In this document: piece by piece, positions 1-8,663 of the stretch
Layout: each line of letters starts with the position of its first letter
Position numbering within the stretch: the stretch's first letter is position 1
NCBI RefSeq assembly: GCF_003353175.1
Contig: NZ_QHKS01000039.1
Location: 1-51,474, forward strand
DNA length: 51,474 nt
Source: Paraburkholderia lacunae
GTDB lineage: Bacteria; Pseudomonadota; Gammaproteobacteria; Burkholderiales; Burkholderiaceae
Direction of reading: 5' to 3'
Made by a program: the position numbers and the translations under genes
Notes under the pieces: generated by a model
The model's input: the letters and a program-made list of their open reading frames with translations, nothing else
The model's database searches: none
Told to the model about the DNA's origin: nothing

Positions 1-564
1 CGTCTTGCCTGCGACCTGCAACGCGGTCTTCTGCGCGAGCAGTTCCTCCTGCCCGACGAGGAACGTGAAGAGCTTGATCTGCTGGCGATCCAGCACGTCA
101 TGCACGTCTCGCAGCCACTCGTATTCATTTTCATTGAACCTCTGGGCTTCGTCACAGAACAGGAGCACGGCGTTGCTTCCTGAGCGTGCGGCTGCCTCGC
201 GAATACGAAGCGACAGGCGGGAGCGTTTGGCCGAACTGGTACCGGCGTTCGGTGCGTGATCGCCCACCGCTTCCAGCAGAGTCGCGAAGAAGGGCCCTTC
301 TGCATGCCGCGGCTTATGCTCGCACTGCGCGTGGTAGGTGGTTATCTTCGGGTACTGACGGGCGAGCAGGAGCCGCACGTACTCGATAGCGCGGGTTTTG
401 CCAACCCGCGACGGCCCATAGATAAGTGCCCCCATGATACGGTAGCGCAGACAACGCGCGACGAGCTCATAGAGCGCCTCGATCGCCGGCGTGGCAAGAC
501 GATAGTTGCCGGTGACGAGTGGGTGCAGCGATGGATCGATCGGACGCGGAATCTGGAGCGACAT
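1..564 (-). CDS. tnsC: TnsC/TniB-like AAA+ transposition ATPase, 3' end outside the window
   Basis: First 188 residues of an AAA+ ATPase running off the left edge with no stop. Walker A GPSRVGKT lies at residues 50-57, Walker B LLFCDEAQ at 134-141, and a sensor-1-like strand FLVGQEEL near 168. The ATG at 562-564 is preceded by GCGAGG about 7 nt upstream. The gene starts 28 nt after tnsB in the same direction. In Tn7-type elements this ATPase links target selection to the TnsA/TnsB transposase; TniB of Tn5053-like elements is related. The TnsA-like gene next door favours the Tn7-like assignment. Any tnsD/tniQ gene would lie further left, outside the window. Confidence 0.88.
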   Translation of the reverse strand, partial: MSLQIPRPIDPSLHPLVTGNYRLATPAIEALYELVARCLRYRIMGALIYGPSRVGKTRAIEYVRLLLARQYPKITTYHAQCEHKPRHAEGPFFATLLEAVGDHAPNAGTSSAKRSRLSLRIREAAARSGSNAVLLFCDEAQRFNENEYEWLRDVHDVLDRQQIKLFTFLVGQEELLAQKTALQVAGKT

Positions 565-592
565 GACACACCTCGCAGCTTGAACAGCGGAG

Positions 593-2593
593 TTAAAACA
601 CCTGACCGGTACCGATCGAAAGCTTTCGCGGTCGTACCGAGGTGCGTGGCGTAAGCTCGTTGACCGTGGCCGCTTGCGCATCCATCCCTGGCGCCGTGCC
701 CGGTGTGACGGAAACTGTTCCGGGCTGGTGGGGCGGACCGACGGGCGTGCGTACGGTCGGTGCCGATGCGAGCAACCGCGTCGCGTGGGCCAGTTCCGTC
801 GCTGCCTTGCGGGTCTTCTTCGCTTGCCTCAGCTTCTCGTCGACGTAGGCTTCAATAGGGTTGAAATCGAGGTTAGCGGTGCGTCGCCGCTTGCCCCGTT
901 GCCTGAGAATCTGCTGACGCAGCCTGAGGTTGTGCGGCACCACACGCCACGCCCCTTGCGCCTCGAGTACGCCCAGCTCCATGCCGTCAGCCAGGAAAGC
1001 GCGCACGGAGCGCAGGTCGTCGGCATTCATGTAGATCAGCAGATGCTGACCGATCAGGTGCGTACTGGTTGCAAGGACACGGTTCGTGTAGCGCACGCCA
1101 TACAGGTTGATGTGCGGACGCACGCCCTGTTCGAGGTAGGCCCGCACGCGGCACTGTTTTGCCGATTGCATCAGGCAGAGCGTCCGGCGCTGATGTTCTG
1201 CCAACCAGACCAGCATGGTTTGCCTGCTGCGGACGAAGTACTCCATCGCTTCCAGCGGTGTGGCGTTGTTCAGTCCGCGGTGCGGTGTCCCGTTGTAGCC
1301 CGAGATGGCGTACTCGACCAGTTCCGCCAGCTCATCGAGCGAAACGTAGAGACGCAGATCGCCTTTGGGATCCGAGAGCGCCCGGCGAAGGTCGCGTATG
1401 TGCGAACCCGTGTATCCCGGCAAACGTGAAGACAGTCGGCTGGCAATCGTGCCGAAGAACCGTTCGATATAGGGCCGCTCGTCTGGACTGTGTTTAGGTC
1501 CGGCGTCAGCCAGGCAGCCGACGAATTCGCACAACGCGGTCATCGTCTCGTTTGCGAGGTTGGCCTTCGCGTTGTCGAGCTTGATCCACTCCCAGGTCAC
1601 ATAGGCCAGTTCGGGCATGTGGCCTGATGGGAAGCCATCCTGCGGTCCGTACGTGAGGCCCGGTATTGTGAACGTCCGCGGGCGATGGGGCGTCAGAGCA
1701 TTCTCGATGGTCTTGATGACGTCGTAGCGGCTGTACTCCCTTGCCAATGCGATGTGATACCCGATCACGGCACGAGTGCAAACGTCGATGATCACAAGCA
1801 ACCATACTCTTTCCATCTCGAATTCGTGTGCGAAGCCGAGCGGATCGCGCACTACCACCTTCAGACGAACGTCCAGCCGGTGACCGTCGAACTCGACGAC
1901 CTGATATGGCCGGACCGCCACGGCCGGGCCGGTGTCGTCAACGCGCGGCAAGCCCTTGAGGTGCGTGGCGCCCGCTGAGCGTGCAGCCGAGCCGAAGCTT
2001 CGCAGCATCTCCGCCTTCAACCGTCGCGAAAGCGAGCGGACCGCATGGTCTGCCGTGTTCAGCGGGTAGTCGGCCGCCGTCAATCCGACTGACCGGCATT
2101 GGCGCAGGAAATTGTCGTGCAGCGATTGCAGGCCCCGCAGACGCGTGCGCAGGTGCCCGTCAGTATGTATCTGCTCAAGCAGTATCTTGCGTTGCTTTAC
2201 CTGAAGCAGCAGCCACCCAGTCAACGTCGGATAGCGCTCGAGAAGCTGCGCGAGAGCACCGGCGGCACCGCGGCTGCCGCGCTCGCCTCGTACTTGCACA
2301 TCACGCACTCGCCCATATTCTGCGATACGCGCATAGTGGATGAGCGCGCGAAAGCCGAAAGGGCGGCCGTCGGGATGAGCCGTCTGGGCACGCTCAAGCC
2401 AGCGGTACAGTTGCCGGCGATCGCAGTGTGTCGACTCCTCGATGTCCCTGATCGGTTCCCCCGCTATGTAGCGCAATATGGCCCGCTGACGTGCCTCAAA
2501 CTTGCGGCGGACTGGCTCGTCGAGTTCGGTATGGGCGACAGTGGGCCATGCGTTGACATCGATCGTCTGTAACTCCGGCGTGCGGCGACTCAT
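593..2593 (-). CDS. tnsB: TnsB/TniA-like DDE transposase
   Basis: 666-residue retroviral-integrase-type (rve) transposase of the Tn7/Mu/Tn5053 group. An N-terminal helix-turn-helix spans about residues 33-70 (QRAILRYIAGEPIRDIEES, then a recognition helix RRQLYRWLER). The catalytic triad is D236 in VVEFDGHRLD, D340 in IKLDNAKANL and E377 in PYIERFFGT. A Mu-type C-terminal beta-barrel region and a basic tail follow. In this family the protein binds repeats at both element ends and joins 3' ends to the target. Its ATG overlaps the stop of tnsA by 4 nt (ATGA), so the two are translationally coupled. Length is usual for TnsB and I see no frameshift. Confidence 0.93.
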   Translation of the reverse strand: MSRRTPELQTIDVNAWPTVAHTELDEPVRRKFEARQRAILRYIAGEPIRDIEESTHCDRRQLYRWLERAQTAHPDGRPFGFRALIHYARIAEYGRVRDVQVRGERGSRGAAGALAQLLERYPTLTGWLLLQVKQRKILLEQIHTDGHLRTRLRGLQSLHDNFLRQCRSVGLTAADYPLNTADHAVRSLSRRLKAEMLRSFGSAARSAGATHLKGLPRVDDTGPAVAVRPYQVVEFDGHRLDVRLKVVVRDPLGFAHEFEMERVWLLVIIDVCTRAVIGYHIALAREYSRYDVIKTIENALTPHRPRTFTIPGLTYGPQDGFPSGHMPELAYVTWEWIKLDNAKANLANETMTALCEFVGCLADAGPKHSPDERPYIERFFGTIASRLSSRLPGYTGSHIRDLRRALSDPKGDLRLYVSLDELAELVEYAISGYNGTPHRGLNNATPLEAMEYFVRSRQTMLVWLAEHQRRTLCLMQSAKQCRVRAYLEQGVRPHINLYGVRYTNRVLATSTHLIGQHLLIYMNADDLRSVRAFLADGMELGVLEAQGAWRVVPHNLRLRQQILRQRGKRRRTANLDFNPIEAYVDEKLRQAKKTRKAATELAHATRLLASAPTVRTPVGPPHQPGTVSVTPGTAPGMDAQAATVNELTPRTSVRPRKLSIGTGQVF

Positions 2594-3225
2594 GATGTCG
2601 CCTCCAAAGCTGTGAAGGAGGTGAGCAGCGAGAGCGGTTGCGTCTGAAGTGCCGAAGCGCTAACGCGACCGCTATGGAGCAGGCCGAACAAGGCAGCGCG
2701 AACGATCACGGGGTCACCGGTTAGGAATTCGCGCTCGATATCGAGTAATCGCCGGGGCTCCTTCACAAAATGCGCGATCGCCTGTGGCAATGTTGTCGGA
2801 ACGAGGCCCCGGTTCGCAACAAGGTAAGGGAGGATGCGCTGCCAGTTTTCCGTCCACACACGCGCCGCGGTTAGGTCAGCCGATGCGACAAACCGGACCT
2901 CAGAGGCGCCAACGTCAAGCTCGGCGGGTGACGTGTCCAGATCGGATCCGACGATCAGGTCGCTTAGTACAACCAACTCTTCACGATCAAGGTAGCGCAC
3001 CCAGAAATCGGCAAGGCGGCGGTATCCGTCAATCAACACATAGCCTGGCCGCTCGCAGAAGGTGATTACCTTCGGGTTCGCCTCGAGCAGTAGCCATTGT
3101 TCGAGCAACGGACGCCTGTAGAACATGACGCGGCGCGCGAGCTTGGGGCTGAAGGCTTCGAACCGATGTGCGCCGCGTGGACGGACAAGCGCAATCGGCT
3201 CGGCCACGCGAAGGGTATCTGCCAT
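2590..3225 (-). CDS. tnsA: TnsA-like endonuclease subunit of a heteromeric transposase
   Basis: 211 residues resembling the N-terminal nuclease domain of TnsA: E42 in LLEQW, a DG turn (IDGYRR) and D73 in ADFWV, ordered as in the restriction-endonuclease-like fold. The segment that usually carries the catalytic lysine (E-V-K) reads VVLSD here, so the third catalytic residue is not obvious. A C-terminal helical region (about 95-211) is of the sort that contacts TnsC in Tn7. In that system the protein cuts the 5' ends, giving cut-and-paste transposition. ATG is preceded by TAGGAG about 10 nt upstream. It is the first gene of tnsABC and lies nearest the presumed element end. The assignment rests partly on context. 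Confidence 0.75.
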   Translation of the reverse strand: MADTLRVAEPIALVRPRGAHRFEAFSPKLARRVMFYRRPLLEQWLLLEANPKVITFCERPGYVLIDGYRRLADFWVRYLDREELVVLSDLIVGSDLDTSPAELDVGASEVRFVASADLTAARVWTENWQRILPYLVANRGLVPTTLPQAIAHFVKEPRRLLDIEREFLTGDPVIVRAALFGLLHSGRVSASALQTQPLSLLTSFTALEATS

Positions 3226-3270
3226 GAGATCAATCTCCTACGGACGGGATTCGAAGTGTAGGAGGCGAGT

Positions 3271-3398
3271 TGGCAAATTTAATACGGACATATGCGAGTT
3301 GACGCTTTCATTCCGATTCGAAGGTAAATAAAAATGTCAACAGGTCGCGCTTTGGCCCGCGGTTACTGGGAGGGCTGGTGACAAATTTATTACGTCCT
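3271..3398. repeat. Candidate TnsB-binding repeats at the transposon end
   Basis: AT-rich DNA just outside tnsA carries related ~16-20 bp units: tggcaaatttaatacggaca at 3271-3290 and tgacaaatttattacgtcct at 3379-3398 (15/20 identical). Weaker copies are tgacgctttcattccg at 3300-3315 and, on the other strand, tgacatttttatttac (revcomp of 3324-3339), each about 11/16 against the second unit. Arrays of ~20-bp TnsB sites are characteristic of Tn7-like ends. The precise terminus is not resolved: reverse-strand TGT starts occur at 3290 (TGTCCG) and 3342 (TGTTGACA). The repeats are seen; the binding role is inferred. Confidence 0.45.
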
Positions 3399-3718
3399 AC
3401 GCAAACTTGCCAGGGAGAAACTGATTCCTCACTGAATCGCCTTCCTTAATTCGCTTCCCCGACTACCTGTCAGGTCCGGTCCAGGCTAATACAATTAATA
3501 GGCGCTGTTGATGTCGCTGCTTACTTAGCTTCAAAGCATGAAATAAGCGCCTCACCCAAGAGTCGTCCATGCGACTAACAACAACGCCAACGTTTTGCCT
3601 GCAATCCATACTCACGAAACTATCCTCAAACTTCCGTAGACTGAAGAAGCGAACTCGACGCAGGCTTCTCGTGTGAGTTCGACCGAAGGCCCTGCGTGAG
3701 TCCAGCACGTGGTCCCCT
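3399..3718. other. Intergenic DNA between the transposon end and the chemoreceptor gene
   Basis: About 320 nt with no convincing gene. Short open frames here have no recognisable motif and no good ribosome site. If the element ends in the repeats to the left, this is ordinary flanking DNA downstream of the chemoreceptor gene. Confidence 0.5.
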
Positions 3719-5278
3719 CTACGCCATCGTTTGGCTGCGGAACCGGAACGCGCTCAACATTTGCCGCTGCTGACCGGCCTGTTCTTCCAGCGTTTGTGCA
3801 GCCGCGGATGCCTGTTCGACTAGCGCGGCATTGCGCTGTGTTACTTCGTCGAGTTGGCTCACAGCGCGGTTAATCTGGTCGATGCCGCTCGTCTGTTCTT
3901 CCGATGCCACCGACATGGCCGTGTTGATGTCCGCCACGCGGCTGATGGCGCGCGTGATGCTCGCCATCGTGCGGCCAACCACTTCCACCTGCGTTGATCC
4001 CAACTGTACCGTTGCCGACGAACTGCGGATCAATTCGCGGATGTCCTTCGCCGCCTTCGACGAGCGCTGTGCAAGCGTGCGGACCTCGCCGGCGACCACG
4101 GCGAACCCGCGCCCGAGTTCGCCAGCGCGCGCCGCTTCGACGGCCGCGTTTAGCGCGAGGATATTGGTCTGGAACGCGATGCCCTCGATCAACGTCGTGA
4201 TGTCGGAAACCTTCGCCGAACTGTCGATGATGTCACTCATCGTAGTCAGCATACGAGCGGTCGCGCCGTCGCCTTCGTGGGCGACTTGCGAGGCTTCGGC
4301 GGCCAGCCGCATCGCTTCGCGCGCGTGGTCGGCGTTCTGGCGGTTTGTCGCGGTGAGCTGCTCCATGCTGGCAGCGGTCTGTTCGAGCGACGCCGCCTGC
4401 TCTTCGGTGCGCGAGGACAAATCGCGGTTGCCGTCGGCGATTTCACCCGCCGCAGCGAGGATCGATTCGCTCGACATCTGAATTCGGCGTACGACGTCCG
4501 TAAGCTGCGCGTCCATCTGCGCCAGCGCCCGCAGCAACTGACCAAATTCGTCATCGGCAAGCGCGACGATCCCGTTCTCCAGCCAGCCGTCCGCTATCCG
4601 GTACGCGACAGCTATCGATGCATCGAGCGGTCGCGAAATACCGCGGACCAGATAGGCGCCGACGCCGCATGCGATCACCAATGCGATTGCGACGGCGCCG
4701 CCGCACAACAGGAACATCCGGCGAGAGCGGTCTGCTCCGTCGTCGGCGGTCTGGCGGACATGCGCGGTTTTTATGCCGACAATCCGGTCCGTGCCGTTAT
4801 AGATGACCTGGCTCGTGTCGGCGAGTGCGTCGAGGAGTGGGCGCGCTAGCGCGGTATCGCCTGCATCGAGCATCGCCGCCGCACGCGCGGCTTGTGGCGC
4901 GAACGCGGCGATCGCGGCATCGATGTGGCGGGCGACATCGCGTTCATCGGACTGCGTCAGGCGTGCCGGATAGTAGTCGCGCCAGGCAACGTCAAGAGTT
5001 TTTTGTGTCGCTGCCAGGCGCGTGATCATCGCCTTTGCGTCTGCTGAGCTTTGCATCGAGGGGATGCGCATCAGACCGAGGCGGATGCGCAGCGCCGAGC
5101 TTTCGACGGTGGCAAGATCGGTGATCGGCAAGGTGTCGTCGGCGTACATCCGGTGCATGTCTGTGTTCAGTATCGACATGCCGTGCGCGCCGATCAGCCC
5201 GGTGGTCGCGATCAGCGCGGCGCACACGCCGAGCGCGAGCACAATCTTGAAGCGGATTCCCTGGAGGGCGGCTCTCAT
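3719..5278 (-). CDS. Methyl-accepting chemotaxis protein
   Basis: 519-residue transmembrane chemoreceptor. TM1 is at about residues 12-34 and a periplasmic four-helix-bundle-type sensor occupies about 35-187. TM2 is near 188-211 (MFLLCGGAVAIALVIACG), followed by a HAMP domain and a methyl-accepting coiled coil. The highly conserved hairpin tip is present (EAARAGELGRGFAVVAGEVR). It signals to CheA/CheW at the inner membrane; the ligand cannot be read from sequence. There is no C-terminal NWETF-like tether for CheR. ATG is preceded by AGGA about 8 nt upstream. It lies downstream of a porin and a peptide-transport operon on the same strand, so a role in sensing related solutes is possible but only a guess. 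Confidence 0.93.
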   Translation of the reverse strand: MRAALQGIRFKIVLALGVCAALIATTGLIGAHGMSILNTDMHRMYADDTLPITDLATVESSALRIRLGLMRIPSMQSSADAKAMITRLAATQKTLDVAWRDYYPARLTQSDERDVARHIDAAIAAFAPQAARAAAMLDAGDTALARPLLDALADTSQVIYNGTDRIVGIKTAHVRQTADDGADRSRRMFLLCGGAVAIALVIACGVGAYLVRGISRPLDASIAVAYRIADGWLENGIVALADDEFGQLLRALAQMDAQLTDVVRRIQMSSESILAAAGEIADGNRDLSSRTEEQAASLEQTAASMEQLTATNRQNADHAREAMRLAAEASQVAHEGDGATARMLTTMSDIIDSSAKVSDITTLIEGIAFQTNILALNAAVEAARAGELGRGFAVVAGEVRTLAQRSSKAAKDIRELIRSSSATVQLGSTQVEVVGRTMASITRAISRVADINTAMSVASEEQTSGIDQINRAVSQLDEVTQRNAALVEQASAAAQTLEEQAGQQRQMLSAFRFRSQTMA

Positions 5279-5437
5279 GGCATCTTCCTAAGACGTTGTC
5301 CATGTGCTGCCAGCCTCCTGTGTGAGGGCGACCGCACACGGTATATCTCGCGCCGAACGGCATTCTGTTTGTTCGGCGCAAGCTCTCGACATGGCAACAG
5401 CGAACGCATCGGTGATATCCGGGCGTTCGCCGGGTGG

Positions 5438-6538
5438 TCAGAACTTGTGACGGATGCCCGTGACGGCAATAAATTGCGTGCCGCTACTGGACGGGCCGGA
5501 TGCTCCCTCGATCTGCGCGACAGCGTTCGTGGCGCGCTGATACAGCAAGTCGATGTAGACGTCAGTCGATTTGGACAGGAAGTATTGAAGCCCTGTCGTC
5601 GTCTGCCAGTAGTGCCACGAGGCCACCTTCCCGTTCGTCGATACATTCGTATATGTCTCGCCGATCGCCGCATGCAAGGTGGGCGTGATGCGGTAGCGTA
5701 GGCTCGCTTCAGCGTTCTGGTAGGTCTGGTATCGGCTCGCAGGCGTCAATTCGAAGCGCGTGTTCGTGTACATCAAGCCGACGCTTGCATTGCCGATGTC
5801 GTATAGCCCGCCCGCGCCGTAAATGCGCTGCTGGCTGATGCCCTTGAGAAACGTGAAGTAGTTATCGGATGGAATCGCGCCGGTCGTGTCGGTGGCAGGA
5901 TGATTGAGCATCACGTAGGCCGCGCCCAGATGCCACGGACCATTCGCGTAGCTCGCGCCAACGCTGTATGAACGGTTCGTAGCGAAATTGCCTGGATTGC
6001 CCGACAGCGCATACATCGTGTTGATCTGCAGACCATAGAAGGTCGGCGTCACGTATTTGATCGAGTTGTCGGTGCGAAACGTGTTGTTGATGTCATCGAC
6101 ATCGAACGGATGCGTGCCGTACTGAACGGTATCGGCGGCAACTTGCAGCGGCTCCAACGAATCCTGCGACGCGTTGTACTGACGGCCCAGCGTCAACGTG
6201 CCATAGCGATCGCTCGACAGACCCACCCATGCCTGTCGTCCAAAAATACGTCCATTCGCGCTGGCCGTGCCGCTCATTACATTGAAGCCGTTCTCGAGCC
6301 GGAATACGGCATGATTGCCGCCGCCGAGGTCTTCGCTGCCGAGCAGGCCCCAGCGCGAGCCCTGTTCGTTGCCGGACGTCGCCTGATAGTTCGATTTGCC
6401 GCCCTGATTGCTGGTGTATGTGAAACCACCGTCGACGATGCCGTACAGCGTGACGCTCGACTGTGCGTGTGCTGCGCCGGCCGTCAGGCCGATGCCGCCG
6501 ATGACGAGCAGGGTCGCCGGAAGTGTCTGTTTGCGCAT
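5438..6538 (-). CDS. Burkholderia-type general porin
   Basis: 366-residue outer-membrane trimeric porin (Gram-negative porin family, OmpC-like beta-barrel). The signal peptide MRKQTLPATLLVIGGIGLTA...AHA is about 25 residues, followed by the family's standard opening QSSVTLYGIVDGG. It ends in the aromatic residue typical of barrel proteins (IRHKF). The frame stays open another 50 codons upstream, but the start at 6538 has the signal peptide directly after it and AGAGGA about 8 nt before it. It admits small hydrophilic solutes across the outer membrane. It is separate from, and downstream of, the ABC/hydrolase operon. Confidence 0.93.
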   Translation of the reverse strand: MRKQTLPATLLVIGGIGLTAGAAHAQSSVTLYGIVDGGFTYTSNQGGKSNYQATSGNEQGSRWGLLGSEDLGGGNHAVFRLENGFNVMSGTASANGRIFGRQAWVGLSSDRYGTLTLGRQYNASQDSLEPLQVAADTVQYGTHPFDVDDINNTFRTDNSIKYVTPTFYGLQINTMYALSGNPGNFATNRSYSVGASYANGPWHLGAAYVMLNHPATDTTGAIPSDNYFTFLKGISQQRIYGAGGLYDIGNASVGLMYTNTRFELTPASRYQTYQNAEASLRYRITPTLHAAIGETYTNVSTNGKVASWHYWQTTTGLQYFLSKSTDVYIDLLYQRATNAVAQIEGASGPSSSGTQFIAVTGIRHKF

Positions 6539-6719
6539 GGTGCTTTTCCTCTTGGAGTTGGACTTGCTGTTGAAAATCGGCGTGCGACGAACCGGAAGCT
6601 GTCGTGCTGTTTCGGGTTGCTTCGGGGTATTCGCAAAAAATGCGGGCAAAAAGTGGCCTCGGACGTCGCGCTGAACGCGACGCCTCAATGACCGGCAACG
6701 GGATGGTGCGGAGGTGCTT

Positions 6720-8663
6720 CTAGCTGGTTTTACGGCTATCCGTCGGCTTGGGCCGCATTGCTTCGAGCGATGCTGCAGAGACGAGCGGCAGTACGACGTG
6801 CGACGCTTGACCTGCGCCGAAATGCACGCGGTTCACTGCGACGCGTGGTGTGCGCGCCAGCGCGGGCGCCTCTCCGCTATTCGGGTTGACGTCGAAGTGC
6901 GGGAAATTGCTGCTGGAGACGTCGAGGCGGATGCGATGGCCGCGTTTGAACAGATTCGCCGTGGCGAACGGTTCGATTTCGATCGCGTAGATGCGGCCTT
7001 TTTCAAGGGTGCGTGGCTCAGTCCATGATTCATGAAAGCGACAACGGAAAATACCGTCGGTCAGATTCATCGCGTAGCCATGCGGGTAATCTGCATTTGG
7101 CGGATAGACGTCGATCAGCTTCGCGGTGAAATCGGTATCGGGCGCATCGGACGAAATCCACAGCTTCACGACAATCGGCCCAACCACGGCGACGTCTTCT
7201 TCGAACACTTCGGTCTGGAACACGAGAACATCGGAGCGTGCCGAGAGCGGCATGCCCGCGTGCCGCGTGCCGAAGAAGCGTGGGTCTTCACGCTGGTCGA
7301 ATGCGCCGCCTTCGAAAACCGGTGCGCCCGACGTCAGCGCGCCGCCGATCGTCGGTACCGGATTGGATGGATCGAACGAATACGAGATCGCAGCGGGCTC
7401 CGCATGCAATGCATCATTCGACGCTGAAAGCGAGCCGTCCTTCGCAAGGTAAAACGGCGTGAGGCGCGTGCCGGGCAGCGGCCATTGCGATGAATTGACC
7501 CAGCGCCCGCCATGCTCCATGCGGCTCTGCGGATTGCGCGACCCACTGCCGCCGCCCATCACGAAGATACGTGCGACGGCATCAGCAGATCCTTTCGACG
7601 CCGCGTGCGGTTTCAGCCAGCGGTCGAACCAGTCGGCGCGGAACGCCAGCCAATCGTTCGCAATCTGGCCTTCGATAACCGCGTCGGGCCCGAATTCAAC
7701 GTCGCCGCTATATGAAACGTTGCGGTCGCCGTGCAGCCATGGACCCATGATCAGATAGGCAGGGGCGCCAGGGGTGCCCGATAGTGCGGCGAAGTTATCG
7801 AGCGTGCTGCGCACATACGCGTCGTACCAGCTCGACATCAGTACCGTTGGCACGCGCTTCATGGTGTCGTAGTAGCCCTCGGCATAGATGCCCGGCTGTT
7901 TCCAGTAGTCGTCGAACACGTCGTGCGCCCATTGCTCGAACAGGTAGCCCTCGTATTCAGGCACCATCGCCAGCGGCGAGTGGCCCGGCCGCCACGGCAT
8001 TCGGGCAAACCACTCACGCAGATCGCTCGCGTCGAGCGCAGCGGCGACCAGCGGATTCTCAGCGGCCGCCGTGCTGTTTTTCGCACGGTTGAACGCCCAC
8101 GTTGCCTGCTTCAGTTCGAAGGCGCCACCCTGACGAATGCCGCATTGATAGCCATTGGCGAAACCGCCCGAGTCCAGTACCATGCACGCGAGCCCCGGCG
8201 GATTCAGGCAAGCGGCGGCAAGCTGGGTATGGGCCGCGTACGACAGTCCCATGGTGCCAACCTTGCCGTTCGACCAAGGCTGTTGCGTGATCCATTCGAT
8301 CGTGTCGAAGCCGTCTGGGCCTTCAGCGACATATTTTGTAAACACCCCCTCGGAGTTATAGCGGCCGCGGCAATCTTGCAGTACGACCACGTAGCCACGC
8401 GCGGCGAAATAGCGTGCTACATCCGCGCGATTCGCGGGAGGCTGCCCATGATGTATTTCCGAACGAGAGATATCGGATTTGCCATACGGCGTGCGTTCCA
8501 GAATCGCGGGCAGCGGCGCATCAATGCCGGCGCGATAACCGGCGGGGAAGTACACGTCGGTGGCGAGGCGCACGCCATCGCGCATTGGCACCATCGCGTC
8601 GCAAAGCGAGTTGAGCGCCGAATCAGTGGGAAGCGCTCCGCTACGGAAAGAAGCATCAGTCAT
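6720..8663 (-). CDS. CocE/NonD-family serine hydrolase
   Basis: 647-residue alpha/beta hydrolase of the X-Pro dipeptidyl-peptidase S15/CocE group (cocaine esterase, glutaryl-7-ACA acylase relatives). The N-terminal catalytic domain has ERTPYGKSD at 56-64, LQDCRGRYNSEG at 95-106 and the nucleophile elbow GTMGLSYAA with S141. The C-terminal half is a jelly-roll PepX-C-like domain (about 390-640). No signal peptide, so probably cytoplasmic. Its ATG overlaps the stop of the substrate-binding-protein gene (ATGA), making it the last gene of the divergent ABC operon. It presumably cleaves an imported ester, amide or peptide; the substrate is unknown. Confidence 0.88.
   Translation of the reverse strand: MTDASFRSGALPTDSALNSLCDAMVPMRDGVRLATDVYFPAGYRAGIDAPLPAILERTPYGKSDISRSEIHHGQPPANRADVARYFAARGYVVVLQDCRGRYNSEGVFTKYVAEGPDGFDTIEWITQQPWSNGKVGTMGLSYAAHTQLAAACLNPPGLACMVLDSGGFANGYQCGIRQGGAFELKQATWAFNRAKNSTAAAENPLVAAALDASDLREWFARMPWRPGHSPLAMVPEYEGYLFEQWAHDVFDDYWKQPGIYAEGYYDTMKRVPTVLMSSWYDAYVRSTLDNFAALSGTPGAPAYLIMGPWLHGDRNVSYSGDVEFGPDAVIEGQIANDWLAFRADWFDRWLKPHAASKGSADAVARIFVMGGGSGSRNPQSRMEHGGRWVNSSQWPLPGTRLTPFYLAKDGSLSASNDALHAEPAAISYSFDPSNPVPTIGGALTSGAPVFEGGAFDQREDPRFFGTRHAGMPLSARSDVLVFQTEVFEEDVAVVGPIVVKLWISSDAPDTDFTAKLIDVYPPNADYPHGYAMNLTDGIFRCRFHESWTEPRTLEKGRIYAIEIEPFATANLFKRGHRIRLDVSSSNFPHFDVNPNSGEAPALARTPRVAVNRVHFGAGQASHVVLPLVSAASLEAMRPKPTDSRKTS

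Noticed and set aside
674..1429. Plus-strand open frame inside tnsB
   Set aside because: Antisense to the DDE transposase; no motif, no ribosome site.
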